Source: Sipunculus nudus
Lineage: Eukaryota; Annelida; Sipuncula; Golfingiida; Sipunculidae
Direction: 5' to 3'
NCBI GenBank assembly: GCA_026874595.1
Contig: CM049320.1
Span: 7,193,464-7,257,463 of the forward strand
DNA length: 64,000 nt
In this document: positions 1 to 12,707 of the stretch, one piece after another
How the letters are laid out: each line of letters starts with the position of its first letter
Numbering within the stretch: the first letter of the stretch is position 1
The notes under the pieces: model-generated
Told to the model about the DNA's origin: nothing
What the model saw: the letters and a program-made list of their open reading frames with translations, nothing else
Database searches by the model: none
Position numbers and translations under genes: made by a program

Positions 1-2310
1 CCGCAGAATTTGAGAAAAGGTGAAAAACTGCAAGTTATTCCTTTAAATCTGTAAACATCTGTTTAGATACATCACCCCTGAAGGACACTTTAACATTTTA
101 TTTCAGAAACTTAATTATGTAATAGTGTGTTACACTCTTCACCAGGTGGGTTTGCGTTCATCCCCGTGTGTGTGTGTGTTTGTGTGTTTGTTCACTACAT
201 AACTCACGCGATCTTGAAAAGAATCCTATGAAATTTTTCAGGGCATTTCGTAAATGGACCAATAAAAAATCGATTATATTTTTTATCCATATCCAGGAAC
301 GTCATCAAGGAATATTCACAAATGTAAAGTCACTAATGCACGAATGAACCTTGGTATATTGACCGAATATGTGAATGGCGGGGGCTTGTATTTAATGTCA
401 ATGCAGATGTCTTTAGTTTGGATCTGAAATCCCACAGTTATGAAAAGATTGCTGTAACCATGTCATTGATACACTCTATACACGTATAAATAGTTTGATT
501 CGAAACTGTGTATAGTAAACTAGAAATATGCATTCTCAGGAATCCTGGCCTTGGTGTGGGTTGCTCCCCAAAACATATTTGCTTTCAATTATCAACTCAT
601 ATTCTGTTTGAAAACTAAGTCATATATTATGGGAGATATACAGCGTGTACACGCTTTTTAGCACCATGAAAGTCTGGATTTTACCTGTATATGAAGTACT
701 GCATATTTCTCTTAAATTTGATACATAAACTGGTTCGGTCATTTTCCAAGAGGAGCTTGAAAACTAATGACTTTGAGTTTGGTCTTCATGGTCAAATCTT
801 CCTGAACTTAGGCTTGTGAATCCCATAACCTTTACAACGTTTGTATATTTCCCCGTTAAATTTGATATACAAATTGTTTCATCCAGTTTCTCGAAGGAAA
901 TATGGTTACCCCCTACCGTTTCACCCGCTGTAACCTTTTTATGGTTAGGGTATGACAGGGTGTAACCCCTTTTTTAGTGTAAAGCTTTCTATTAAAATTT
1001 TAATCTTATCATTTTATTTAAAAGCGATCGATATAAAATCTTTTGGAAAGTCATGTAATCTAGTAATAATTCAAATTTGTCCAAAAACGTGTAAATTTTA
1101 AATACCAAAACAAAAGAACCGGTTATGCCTGCAGACCTCTTTGTCAAAGAATAGACCGGAAAACCAATACCACTATGTGTGCGCCGTTCATTGTGCAATC
1201 TTGCGCGCCAAGTTCAATTTCTGGGAAATCCGGGTTGCGTGCAACTGCAAGTAGGTTTCCCCAGTCTGCAGTTTACCGGCAGTAAGTGCTGACGCTAGTT
1301 AGAGAGCTGTATACGTGAGTACTATTTCGAGCTAATCATATCGTCATATAGGTTAGATGCGCTTTAATTGGCTTAGTGTACAAGTATGCATGTTAAATTA
1401 ACATATTAATAATGGTTTATCGACGGTTTCAAGAGAGCGAAAATTAATATTTGCATAAGTGAAAGGTCCATACACTGCACTGGTAGCGAGACCAGGTGTC
1501 CTTGTCCATTTCACCACGTGGCCTAAACTGTGGTTATAGCAACACAAGCGCTGGTTTTGAGAAGATATTGTTGGCGCCAGCCCATTACGCTTGCGTCGTT
1601 CATTGAGATTGTATTGCCGATGGATAAAGTGATCGCCCGCAACACAATATCCCGGTCATTTGCCTTGATTTCGTATAGCAGGCTACGTCATGCAATAAAC
1701 GGCAAATACAGATAGGGTCCAGGTTGAGGGGCCAATGATCTCCTTGTTATAAACCATTAAAGGTCGAAAAAATAGAATATCGTAAGAATAATGGCTTAAC
1801 TTAGGATAGCGGCTAAGGGAGCAATTAATAACAAAAAATATGTTTGTGAGTGGGAGCCTGTGAATTTGGGTTTGAATAACTTTGACCGTCAATTCTTGAA
1901 ATGATTAATTGTGCTTGATTAGAAATTTCGTGGTCTCACTGATCATAGGAGAAGTTTCGGCAACTCTCTTTCAGTCCTTTGTGCGCATTTGGATGTAATT
2001 TTTTTATTTGATAAATAACAGTCGTCCCTCAGGTTCACTCATGAGCATCAAGTGCTATGATTTTGGATAAATTGGTCTTTTTGAAACTCATCTGATATTT
2101 CAGCTAATCAGCAGAGCACCAGTGGGTCACTTGTTTTACCCAGACAAACATTTCATCTATACCTAGGCTTTATGGCCTTAGTCTTTGGAATACAAATACA
2201 CGCGGTTTGCAAATAAAGGAGAAAGTAATTAAAATAAAAAAAATAAAAGAATGTCGCAAATATTGTAACCTCAGTGTCGTAAATTTTGTACTCAACTTTA
2301 ACCAAAATAT
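1..2310. other. No gene recognised
   Basis: AT-rich sequence with a short (GT)n tract near 163-190 and scattered reading frames of 60-70 codons that show no domain or protein-like composition. I see no convincing exon, RNA gene or repeat boundary here. Confidence 0.5.

Positions 2311-2312
<2 letters not shown>

Positions 2313-2356
<44 letters not shown>
2313..2356. repeat. (AT)n microsatellite
   Basis: An almost uninterrupted run of alternating A and T. A second, imperfect (AT)n stretch lies at about 2841-2888, just before a coding-like island. Confidence 0.9.
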
Positions 2357-2359
<3 letters not shown>

Positions 2360-2901
2360 ACGCTGAGATCCAAAATATGTATCCAATCTTGAGTATAATA
2401 ATTAAACATGTAATTATTATTTTCCAACTTTCAGAAGGTCATGTTGTTTGCAAAATTATATATCCTAGAATTACGATATCAAGATCACAGTACATCCGTA
2501 GACACAGTACATTTTTATTAAAAATTGAGAATCATCTCGAGCCAAGCAGTTAATGCAAGATGGTGCTTTTTGTCTAAATAGACATAACTTTCAAGAGAAC
2601 GAACTGCGGCATTGTTGCGGCATCTGTTCAGGAGAGGATTGTTACCAGGTCCTACGGATCGAGTACTTTTTGAGAACCATTGATAAAAAAAATAAGATTA
2701 AGCCTTGGCGGAGGTTTGCGCTCTACTGCTGCAGTCACTCCTCAAGAGCTCAAGTCATGTTTTATTGATGCCACTTCAGTTGTTAAAAATGATTGCCCGT
2801 AAAAACAACCCCCTCCCCTCTGATTATATTTAAATAAAATATATTTATATATATATATATATATATATTATAAATATATATATTTATATCCAACCTATCA
2901 G

Positions 2902-3116
2902 CATATTTTGGACGTGATGATAGGTGGTCTGAAATCAACAACCTTCTGCTTGCACCTTCCATTGCCCTCCCTCAGCACTTATTTGTTAACCAATTACAGA
3001 GGTCAGAATATAATGCTCTGAGGAAACAACGCAGACAGCGTGGGCTGGAGAGAAAGCAACGTTACATGATTCAGTCACAGCGCCCTCGCTTAGCATCTCG
3101 ACGACTCCAGCTGTAA
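2902..3116 (+). CDS. Candidate terminal exon or 3' end of an unrecognised ORF
   Basis: The frame ends at TAA 3114-3116 and stays open back to about 2874. A possible acceptor (cctatcag) ends at 2901, giving about 71 residues. The C-terminal half is strongly basic, rich in Arg, Gln and Lys, and ends LASRRLQL. The island is richer in GC than the (AT)n DNA before it, which is why I list it. There is no ATG near the start, so it would have to be a last exon or a truncated mobile-element ORF. No family recognised. Confidence 0.3.
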
Positions 3117-4128
3117 AAACTGTACATTACCACCCCAGTTTATACAGGGGACCGATTTCGCATAAAGTATAAGAAAAACTGACTACACTTTCTTTTTTAT
3201 AATTAAGCCGGTTTTCAGTTTTGTTGTCCACACGTATACACGAGTATGCGAAGAAAACCAGTTCTTACATGCGGGTGTGTGTGTGTGGGGGGGGGGAGAG
3301 ATGATGGGAGTTTCGGTCAAGGAATAATATATAAAACTTTGATGTGGGCCATTTAACTTTTTTAGCAGATCTTAATGCAGATCCAGGAGGGACCTTGAAG
3401 CTGGAATCAAGTAATTAATTAGTTAGACTGTGTGTAATTTTATTTTTATCGAATTGTAAACCTCATCTGACGGACCACAAAGATGAATATACAGTTGACA
3501 GCCCAATTAAACTAGGTTTGTCGTTGTTTAACCTTCGAAAATACAATATTATTGTTCCTTTCCATCCCCTCTCATGAAAAAAAGGAAACTGCAAAATATG
3601 TTCGGAGAACCACTCTACATACATGTACTTGAGCGACATACAGTTAGCGACCATTCATGAATTTAGACGTACAATACAATTCATAATAATAAAATATATT
3701 ATATAGTTTAGTGTCATTACTGACGTTGACAATAAATGGGTTAGGTCCAGTTTGGCGGTGGAAAAACTCGGGCTTGGCAACCATTTCATGGCTAGGGCTT
3801 TATTGCACTCCCTGAAATCAACAAGCTGCAGCGTTTATTACATGAACTTTTTTTTCTGTACAACAACCCATAATACAGGTTATCTCCTTTGATTCCAGGC
3901 TACGGCAGAGAGCTGCCTGTCGGGCCTAGTGTAATATATATCCACCTCTATTAAGATAACACAAGGCGGCTTTGACCTCACTCTGCCCGATTGCTTTTTA
4001 GAATGAAACACAAAAGGAAACAGATGGTTTCGTGGAAACTTTGTACTCGGCATGCTACACATGTTTAGTATGGTACTGAGAGTATAATACACATATAATA
4101 CAAGTATAGTGCGTCTAATGCTTACACA
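3117..4128. other. No gene recognised
   Basis: AT-rich DNA with a (GT)n/poly(G) tract near 3272-3297. A short GC-richer patch at 3900-3960 follows a plausible acceptor but hits a stop quickly and was not accepted as an exon. Confidence 0.4.
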
Positions 4129-4686
4129 TACGGTATTTGACGTAATAAGCACGCCGGGCGCTCTCAAAATTGATTTTTATTGACAAATATTTTATACCCT
4201 TAAAACCACCCCCCCCCCTTAAAAAACCACATCTGCCAACTTCCAAAGTGCGTTACTATCCTGTGACACAGCATATAGACTGCAATTTAGAAGAAAAAAA
4301 AAAAAAAAAACGATCGATGGTTGTGTAAAGTTGTGAAAAATAATAAACTACAGTATTTCTTCTATTGTAAACCGCACGTCTATTTAAAACTACACCTAGA
4401 CTTCGCCCAAATCCGACATAAATTCCTGCTTGACAGTCGATACAAAGAACCCCCATTTTAAACATTTCCCAGAACTCACAACCTCTAGGCGGGGTTTCAT
4501 TTGACGTGAATTCAGAAAGTTAATATCAAAATATTGCAACCCGCCACAATATATTAGTAAGGGACAAAAGTGAGGTTTTCTTTATGTGATCTCATGCAAA
4601 GTCTGTGTGCGCGCGAGTGTGTGTTGTGTGTGTGTGGGGGGGGGGGCTTTTTAAGGGAGTGGGCACTTATTACGTCGAATACGGTA
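4129..4686. mobile_element. MITE with TA target duplication (Tc1/mariner-type)
   Basis: Inverted ends face each other: CGGTATTTGACGTAATAAGC at 4131 and, reverse-complemented, CCGTATTCGACGTAATAAGT ending at 4684. Each is bordered by TA (4129-4130 and 4685-4686), the duplication expected of Tc1/mariner-like elements. The 554-bp interior has no transposase frame and contains a poly(C) tract near 4208 and a (GT)n/poly(G) tract near 4620-4646. It therefore looks like a non-autonomous copy. Confidence 0.7.
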
Positions 4687-6224
4687 TATTGCTAAAAGGG
4701 ACATAAGCATATGAGCAAGATAAAGTCTCTGCCTTTTCAGCATTAATTACCAAAGAAGTTTGAATAATATTCTCTTACAGCGGTATAAACATAATATGCC
4801 ACCTGTGACCTTTTCATGTGTACGCAAAATGTCAGCCCTCATAAGCGGTTTCGAGAAACTGGATTAAAATAAATCTGTCAGAGTTCAATATATGCACTTG
4901 GATATGAAAGTACCCAGAGGGCCGCGTCAGCCCGGAGTATCTATCTGCCGAGAAAGTATATGGTGGCAAGATGATGTATATTCTTAAGGTTTACAGCGGA
5001 ATAAAACGATCACGCCCAAATCCGTAAATTAAGTATGATATCACCATTTGATGCGATTCTGTATTTCATTAAATAAATGCAAAATTTAGTAAGTTACGAA
5101 TTCATACTTATTTAAATGACCGTATTATGCAATCAGTTACATGAATGGTTTGTGTAATACTATTATTGTAAATCGTAGGGAAAGTCGGGGGAAACCTATG
5201 TTTTTCGGCGATTCTGTGATAAAAAGTAAAATAAATATATAAATAACTAATATACTTAATTGGACACCTGTGAAGATCATTAAAGGGCTGTTTGCATGTG
5301 CGCTGATATGCGTATATGCGTGAAAATAGCTCATACGATTTTGTAACTGGGGTGTTTCCATGTGTATGTCAGCGTGTATGCGTACATGTGCGTATGTATA
5401 TGCATGAAAATTGAGGAAATGCCGGAAAGTCAATTGATCTGTGTGCGACAGAACTTAAACATTTACCAACTTGATGAATAAAAAATTTACAATTGTGTTT
5501 AGTCACATTTTTTGTATGAGCTTATCGCAAGTCAGAAGGTTTTCGTGCATGGCGTCATATATGATTTAACAGATTCACACGTGACTATTGAATAAAGGTT
5601 TGCATCGCTCAAAACAGAGAGCAGGTGTTCCAAAACACAATTATTTATTGTTATATACGTGTATTTAGGAATGGAGGTTCAATGAAGGTTTTTTTAAAGT
5701 TCAGCGAGGTTATTCAGACAAAGGGTTGTTTAAAATATAAACTACCGTGTCTATTCAAGGTCAGGAGGCCAGATCAGCATCATTCGCTTCATGACAATGT
5801 GATTATTATACATGTGTACATCAGGAATGGAACTATATGCTAGTATATTATCCGTGTTATTCTGGTTTATAGCATTACATCTAGTATATATCAAAATCAC
5901 AAAGTTTAAAGAAAAGGAAAAAAATGTCGTTGTGGTGATGAATTATGTCACAAGAAAAGGGAGAAACGATATATTGACACCTGAAAATATATGACAGATT
6001 ATATGAAATATGAATTTTCATATAAAAGGAAAATTCCTATGGGTTGGGAAACTTGATACCATTTCTTAAAAGCGTGATACGATAATTAAAAAAAATCATT
6101 CTGTCAATGTTATTTATCCTCTTAAACCATTATATAACAGAGATACTCCGTTTGCTTATTTTAAATATATGCAGAAGGTGATTTGTTGTGTGTCCGATGA
6201 GCAAACCTCGCTGAATTTCCTTAA
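4687..6224. other. No gene recognised
   Basis: AT-rich. Several open frames of 60-98 codons on both strands have no recognisable motif. The 5137-5433 minus frame is mostly a His/Tyr-rich translation of TGTATGCG-like repeats. Confidence 0.4.
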
Positions 6225-6390
6225 AGTAGCTTGGGCAGTCGAGTGATAACACGTTCGGCTCTCTCTGCCAGGCGATCTGGTTTCGATTCCCGGTGTGGCA
6301 ATGAGAGTGCATGGATTAAAGTGACCCGTCCAAGAGGTTTTCTCTAGTATATCTAAAGGGTTTTTGACGCACCAAATTATATAAACAATA
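6225..6390 (+). mobile_element. tRNA-derived SINE-like element
   Basis: The segment TGGGCAGTCGAGTGATAAC (A-box-like, near 6233) is followed about 40 bases later by GGTTTCGATTCCCGG (B-box-like, near 6281). This order and spacing fit an internal pol III promoter of tRNA origin. About 110 bases of unrelated tail follow. The B box has one extra T relative to GGTTCGANTCC, so it is not an intact tRNA gene. The ends are uncertain. Confidence 0.5.
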
Positions 6391-6837
6391 TTAAGCTTAT
6401 GATAAAAAAAGCTCGTTGAGTTAGCCCCCTTGCGAAATAATGTCAAATTTATCAAGTTATGTATGGTTAACTATTGAATTTGAACCCCTTAGGACACACT
6501 TGGTATCTTTTCCCTCACCAAAAGACATTCCAATGGGCATTTCGAGGCAGTTGAGTGCCACCACGGTCGATTAATATAAAGATTTATAAAAACCATGTAA
6601 AAAGTTCCCTTTAGGCCAAACAAAAAAAAAATGTTTGGGTTCTCAGGCACTTTTTTTCATAAATCAGTACGCGAGGGCTTTTTTTTATTTTTACTTTTTT
6701 TGTATGTTTCAATAAAAATGTCATATTATCAAGGTAAAGCATGATATTAACAGAATTGTTTAGCTTAAAAAGAAAAGTACTATATAATAAAGGATTTTTT
6801 TTTTCAAAATTGTATATTATTTTATCTACTTAAAGAA

Positions 6838-6865
6838 ATGTCCGAGCGGCTGGAGCTCAAAATTG
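6838..6865 (+). CDS. Possible first coding exon of the 3CxxC gene (weak)
   Basis: ATG at 6838 opens a 9-codon GC-rich frame (MSERLELKI plus one base) that runs directly into a strong donor, G|GTAAGT at 6865/6866, inside AT-rich DNA. It joins the 9866-10218 exon in frame only if splicing uses the second AG (exon start 9873); using the first AG gives an early stop. The same bases also resemble a tRNA A box (TGTCCGAGCGG), so this may be a repeat remnant. Confidence 0.2.
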
Positions 6866-7319
6866 GTAAGTTTCTATTGAAAACAAAAATGTTTTATGGG
6901 GATTAAAAGTGACGCGGGCGTTGCCTGAAAACCCTACCTGTTTTTGGCCTTATAATAGAAAGCACATGTTCAGTATGTATATACTGAACTCGTGAATTGT
7001 CGAGGCTGATAGATCACATTACTGACGCATGTACACCCTTAATCATCCCCATTTTTGACCCTCCCGTCTCTTCAGCTTTATTTTTAGATGATGTCTGTGG
7101 TACAACACTTGCACCTGGGTCAAGATGCAAGATTGGTTATTAATAGGATATTCCGTTATAGGGTCACTCAGGCTGTTTAAACATATTCCCATTGTAGGAT
7201 CTCAAAAGTCAACTTAACATTTCCGTTTAAACCTGGATGATACGGCTGAAGTGTCAATATAGGGTCAGGACCGATCAAACAATATTTGATAACCTGTTTA
7301 TTATTCACTTAATTGGGTT

Positions 7320-7505
7320 ATCAATCGAAACAACCTGGTGCAAGTATACATGGGGAGTGTTTGTAACTGTGTGGCCTGGATATAACAAACGTACCTTTCT
7401 CTAATATGTGTTACCTACATTTTCCCCCAATCATCGACACACGGTACAGGTCCATAGCGCCAATGCATTACTTGATATAACAAACAAAACCACACAGGCG
7501 CAGAC
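7320..7505 (-). repeat. Diverged copy of the 8605-8687 exon-like segment
   Basis: About 100 bases around 7415-7500 match the 8620-8715 region in the same orientation, sharing ACATTTTCCCC-CAATC-TCGACA and AACAAAACCACACA. On the minus strand it keeps the DDWGKM-like stretch but lacks an open frame of comparable length. It looks like an old duplicate of the segment at 8605-8687. Confidence 0.4.
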
Positions 7506-8046
7506 TTTGCAATTGCAAATTCTATAATCATTATAAGGAACCCAATGTTCATGCTGTATGGTTGGAAGGAGTAATCCGAGTTATTATATACATGAGTATT
7601 CGGGTCTGAAAGAGGAGTCTAGTACTCTCGTTGGCCTGCATTTTGATATATTTAAGCAGTAATTCATGTATTTATTCACTAAGTCTGTTAATATAACAAG
7701 TTTAATACCATTATAAGAAAGACGTTCTGTATATTAAGGTGTCTTATCACCCTTAATTGGCATTACAAATACTACATTAAAACATCTTCTTGTATAGGGG
7801 ATATACATGGGTAACATGTAGAGGAGGCATTACACTTGAAATTAATTGACATGTTCTCTTGTAGAGCGTATTCATGGTAAAAAGTACTCTAATCCGAGTC
7901 GTGTAATACTTATTGAGTACTCGAGTTCAATGTTTGCTACCCGTTTTACTCCAACCCTTTTGAGCAACCTTATAAACTATACTCTGTTGTATACTAACCC
8001 ACATGTCGTTACTAAGAACAACGACAACGACGATAACAACAACAAA

Positions 8047-8197
8047 AGTAAATAATAATAATAATAATAATAATAAACAATAATATTAATAATAATAATA
8101 ACAATTATGATAATAATAATAATAATAGTAATAATAATAAAATTATAATAATGGAACTATTTATGTTAAAAATAATTATCATATAATATCAATTATC

Positions 8198-8267
<70 letters not shown>

Positions 8268-8345
8268 TATTATTATTATTATTATTATTATCATTATTAT
8301 TATATGATAATTATTATTATATGATTATTATTATTATTATTATTA
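8047..8345. repeat. Palindromic (TAA)n/(TTA)n trinucleotide tract
   Basis: Long (TAA)n runs, interrupted around 8155-8200, switch near 8265 to (TTA)n. The two halves are reverse complements and could form a long hairpin or cruciform. Not coding. Confidence 0.85.
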
Positions 8346-8604
8346 ATTATTTTCCTATAGATGAGTGGTAATTTTCAGGTTTGAACGATAACGGAAACAG
8401 CCAGGCAAGCAATTCTCAAATTTATACATTCTCCGTGTACGTCTACAAGACGAATAATTTGCCCCTAAGCTAGTCAGCTGTGAATGATCATCTATGAATA
8501 CTGGGTGTTCTAGGCAGTAACATCGATAAGGAAAATTACCTTTAAATCAAATATCCAATTAAGTTTATACAGTGGCTCTGAGTTTAGAGACAAAACTAAC
8601 ATAC

Positions 8605-8687
8605 CATTCTCAAATATGAATTCCATACATTTTCCCCAATCCTCGACAGTCCATGCGGGTTCGTAGAGTCCATGCATTTCTTGTCCA
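8605..8687 (-). CDS. Candidate internal exon, unrecognised
   Basis: On the minus strand, ggcccag ends just before 8687 and the donor G|GTATGT follows 8605. The 83-base exon between them reads GQEMHGLYEPAWTVEDWGKC and on through FENG, with one spare base at each end. Composition (Trp, Gly, Glu, Cys) looks protein-like, and a diverged copy exists at about 7400-7500. No partner exons were found, so the parent gene is unknown. Confidence 0.3.
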
Positions 8688-8716
8688 CTGGGCCAACCAA
8701 AACCACACACACGCAC

Positions 8717-9865
8717 TTAGCGAGTCCATATGTTTTATTCTAAAGAGCATCACTTTAAAAGTGTTTTAAATAAGAAAATCGTTCATGCATTTTCTGTATC
8801 CTTTGGTTTTTAATCGGCCTTTAGCTGTCTATAAATATATTGATAGTACAGTGACATCCAGACGATGCATCACATGATAAAGTCTGCTCGCCCACATACA
8901 TACTACAACGCAATTACAACATATAGCACGTTTATCACATGTATTAATGAAACCAAAAATGTCACCCTAGCGAGATTCTGTGCTTTTTTCTACATTAGAT
9001 TGTGAAACACGATACAACTAATATTCATGCTTAGCTAAGCCGAAGCATGACACTTAATAGTGATAGGGATGGACCCAAGGGGGTTTAGGGTATAGCCCAC
9101 CCCCTTTAAGGAGAAAAATTTACTTTTTTTCAAGCAATGTTTTCTCTTAATGTGTAAGGCTAAAGCCCCCATCCGGCAGAAGTGGAACTCCCCAGTTAAG
9201 GGCATCAGTTACTCTTTGCAACAGTAACCCGCTCACTTGACATTAATTCTGGATCCTTTCATATGTGGTGTTTGTGAAAGTACTTTAATGTGTATATTTA
9301 CATCAGGCCTGCTGGGAATTTACTTTGGTAAAAAAACCACGCCAGCTATTTGATAATTTGATATCGTGCTTTTATTAGAAATTTACACTTCCTTGTTATG
9401 CGAAAGTGTATTAAAATAGATAACAAATATTATATGTATGCAAAATCTGAGCCATTTCACATCATAACTTCCGCAGAACTAGAGCGCGTTTAATGTATGA
9501 TTTCCGTGAGTGGTTTTACCGTACGTTTCTATTTAAAGATGAATGTTACGTGACTTTTAAAAAGCGGAAAATAAAAATCCCCTAAAACAAAATAGCCTTT
9601 GCTCTGATAAACTGTATTAGTTTAATATTGGACAATTCCCAATTATAGTTACAATTGAGTAGCGTCTTTTACACCAGAAGACATAAAAACGATTTATTAG
9701 TATCAAGTGTTGAACATTAAAGTTATTCAACATGTTAGCAGTGCGAGTGAAGGTATTGTCATTAACTTAAAATATATCAGGTCCGATATATATGTAAATA
9801 ATAAATGTATGTATTGCGAATTGACAAACACAGAGTTTGAAAAATGATATTTCTTTTTATTACAG
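8717..9865. other. No gene recognised; upstream intron DNA
   Basis: AT-rich. A GC-richer patch at 9060-9200 with blocks such as GGGGGTTTAGGG resembles repeat debris. I see no exon here. Confidence 0.4.
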
Positions 9866-10218
9866 AAATCAGACCAAGTTAAAAGTGAAACATCGCCACC
9901 TGTCCGCCAACCTTCGAACTCTCCTCCTGAGCAGACGACACAAGAAACGTCCGCGAAAGAATCCGCGAAGTACACAGCGAACACACCTGGAATCTCGTCA
10001 TTACTTTCAACGTTGAGTTTGAATTCCAGTAACACAACAATGCCCCCACTAGTGCAAACGTACGTCACCAAGTGCGGTAATGTTAGTCCAGTTCAGATTC
10101 CACAACAGCCAACGACTAACATTCCACCGCCAATAACTGTGGTTGATGCCATGATGCCTGTAATGGCAACGCCGCAAGGGAATTGTCACCAGGTGGCGCC
10201 CATGTCGATCAGCACGCG
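9866..10218 (+). CDS. Exon of 3CxxC zinc-finger (receptor-transporting-protein-like) gene: disordered N-terminal region
   Basis: A pyrimidine-rich acceptor (ttctttttattacag) ends at 9865 and the donor CG|GTAAGT follows 10218. The 353-base frame is open throughout, 117 codons plus two bases. Its product is rich in Pro, Ser, Thr and Gln with no predicted fold, for example QIPQQPTTNIPPPITVVDAM. The two trailing bases (CG) pair with the first base of the 37851 exon to make an Arg codon, so the reading frame passes directly into the 3CxxC domain. There is no ATG at the 5' edge, so at least one upstream exon is missing. An alternative AG at 9872 would shift the start by 7 bases. The segment is probably a flexible linker before the zinc domain; that is inferred from composition only. 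Confidence 0.65.
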
Positions 10219-10839
10219 GTAAGTCCGTTTCTGTTTTATACACAAAATCAGAGGCTCTGCCTGGAGCCTACTTGATTACTTGTGCCAGGATTTCGACCTG
10301 TTTCCTGTGTTCTTTTGCACACAGTTTCATGGTTCTTCAACCATTTACACAGTGGAACTATAGAACAAGATAGGTCTTGATACCAATTAAATGACCCATA
10401 ATGGAATAAAAAAGTCGTTGAATCACACAAAGACCCAGACCCCCTCCAAATTGAAGGGACTGTTTTTTTTTGTATTAGCCGAACCATCAAAAAATTTCAC
10501 AAACAGTTGTTATTACTGGTTTGGTTGAAGTATCTAATGAAAAAATTAAGGCCAAAACATAACACCTGTCAACCTGGCGGCCCTCCCAAAGGGTGTCATA
10601 TAGAGCCTTCTATTGTGGAATACGAATTATGGTGTTATTCTTGGAAATTTTAAATTAAATTATCTCATCAAATATTCGTTAAAGTGATCATGCACGCTTG
10701 AATGTAAATACTTATGGAAAGTACAGTCAGCTGTCATGTTTTTTTTATTGGACATCAAAGTGAGCTTCAGTATTTGCAAAATAAGTGTACCTTAGTTATT
10801 ATAACCTCAGTTATATTATTATATATATTTATTTAAAAT

Positions 10840-10878
<39 letters not shown>

Positions 10879-11593
10879 TATATATATTAAATATTCGGTG
10901 ATTCACTTAAACAGGGTTAAAAAGACGTGCCAATGAGCGGCTTACTCATTCAGATTACAAGGTTTAGATGAAATGCAGTAGTGTAAATTAAATAAATATA
11001 ATACGCGTTATACAAATGAATTTTCTTGAAAATGATAAATTGGAATTAAATCGGCGTAAAGTGAAACAGTGGCTGATATTTATATCTAAACCCATTATTA
11101 ATCTAAAACATGCTAGAATACAGAGGTCACAATTCTGATGAATTTGTTCAGAAATACATTGTATTAAAAATGTATATTGAAATAAATATGGTTTTGTTTA
11201 CGATTTACATATACATTACATTGTTTTCAGTAATAATTTACAGGCGATAAAGTAAATATATATCATTGTTTAATCTTCACTGTCGTGACTCTTGTTAAAG
11301 TTATAACCATGAGTTTAAAACGCATGAAAGGTGATTCATCTCGCTACACTCGGTCATCGTAATAAGTAATATATTTTCACACATGAAAGCCTTTTGCTTA
11401 ACTTGCATGTTGCAGTTGAAAGTAAAAAAATGAAAACACCAAGATATTTTCGAGATTAAAAAAGGAATTATGGAGGTTAATGATATTTTTACTATATTTT
11501 AAATAATTTCATTTACGTTTCATATGTAATAATTATATTTACATTTCAGTATCACGTGCTTCGATCGTTTGATTCTTTAACCAAAAAGTGTGT

Positions 11594-11653
<60 letters not shown>

Positions 11654-12084
11654 ATTGATTTGTTTTGATTCGTTTGATTGTTTAACCAAAATGTATATAT
11701 ATATATGCATTTCCCGGAGAAAAGGAACAAGATATGATTATAGTAGAAACATTTAAGGAAATACGAAACTGTATCAAAGCCCGAATATAACATGGTTATG
11801 TTAACGAGTTTAAGATTATTGTGCAACCAAATACGCCTGCATGCAATATCGGTTATGTTTTTGTGGTGAGATAGAGTCATACGACGTTCCCGTCATCGGG
11901 GTCGTTATTATTTTAAACATGTTAATAATAGTATTTATTTCCTTTCATGTGATATACATTTTACTTCCTCTATCATAAATATGTTGCAATTAAAACTAAC
12001 TCTGGAATTTTCATTGGAATGGCACCCCCAATATATATAAATATATATATATATATATAACTCTGAAGAAAAACAACACTGTTA
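10219..12084. other. Large intron: AT-rich DNA with (AT)n tracts
   Basis: Follows the donor at 10219. Holds (AT)n microsatellites at about 10843-10886, 11599-11652 and 12028-12058. No exon was recognised. Small open frames at 10049-10490 are antisense or random. Confidence 0.5.
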
Positions 12085-12132
12085 ATTCACAACAGACTGT
12101 TTCACGGGATGCGACCCGATCATCAGGTGAAT
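12085..12132 (-). ncRNA. Hammerhead ribozyme motif
   Basis: Read on the minus strand this 48-base segment has every conserved hammerhead part in order. Stem I strand ATTCAC is followed by CTGATGA, then stem II CGGG-loop TCGCAT-CCCG, then GAAA, then a 3-bp stem III (A-U, C-G, A-U) closing a GUC loop. The cleavage site follows as UU, and the return stem I strand is GTGAAT. The very short stem III and open stem I match the compact type I hammerheads known from Penelope-like retroelements and retrozymes. Sequence just downstream (CTTCAGAG then (AT)n) would fit a repeat end, but no reverse transcriptase was found nearby. Activity is not shown; the motif and pairing are visible in the sequence. Confidence 0.7.
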
Positions 12133-12576
12133 GTGGTTAGAATGAAGCTAACGTCATTATATATATATATTCCTTAATAACTTACATAATACTTACATGA
12201 GATTGAGACAATTACTCAATGCCTGAATTTGCTCCAAACCTGATAGCGTTTCCAAAACTGTCAATGTTTGTATAAATAAATACTCGGCGACATTCAAATG
12301 TATCAAACTGTTATGGAAATTGAAATATATTTGGCTTTTTTACGGAGCATTTCCACGGTCCCTATATTGCAAGATTTACATTTTGATGTAGGTAATGGTT
12401 ACTTGGTTGAAGGATTTGTTTATTTTGCTTATTTAACAAGACGCCGGATTTTATTCAAAATTGTTCATCATTGACCATTGGTCTTACATATCTGTCTCTC
12501 TTTCTGTCTCCGTTTTTCTTTCTCTGTATACATATATTTATATATATTTATTCAAAAATATATTCGTTTATATTCA

Positions 12577-12648
12577 TATATATATATATATATATATATA
12601 GTTTTAAAACTCTTTTGTCCTACCATAGGTCACTCTATTAATTGCCGG

Positions 12649-12703
<55 letters not shown>
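12577..12703. repeat. Two (AT)n microsatellites
   Basis: Runs at about 12577-12600 and 12657-12703. The Tyr-Ile-rich translations across them are artefacts of the repeat. Confidence 0.9.

Positions 12704-12707
<4 letters not shown>

Noticed and set aside
3901-3960. Exon-like patch after gattccag
   Set aside because: The best frame stops after about 18 codons without a good donor.
9727-10071. 114-codon minus-strand ORF
   Set aside because: Antisense to the Pro/Thr-rich exon, which has proper splice sites and continues in phase.
11539-11880. 113-codon minus-strand ORF rich in Tyr-Ile
   Set aside because: Half of it is (AT)n microsatellite translation, the rest is featureless.
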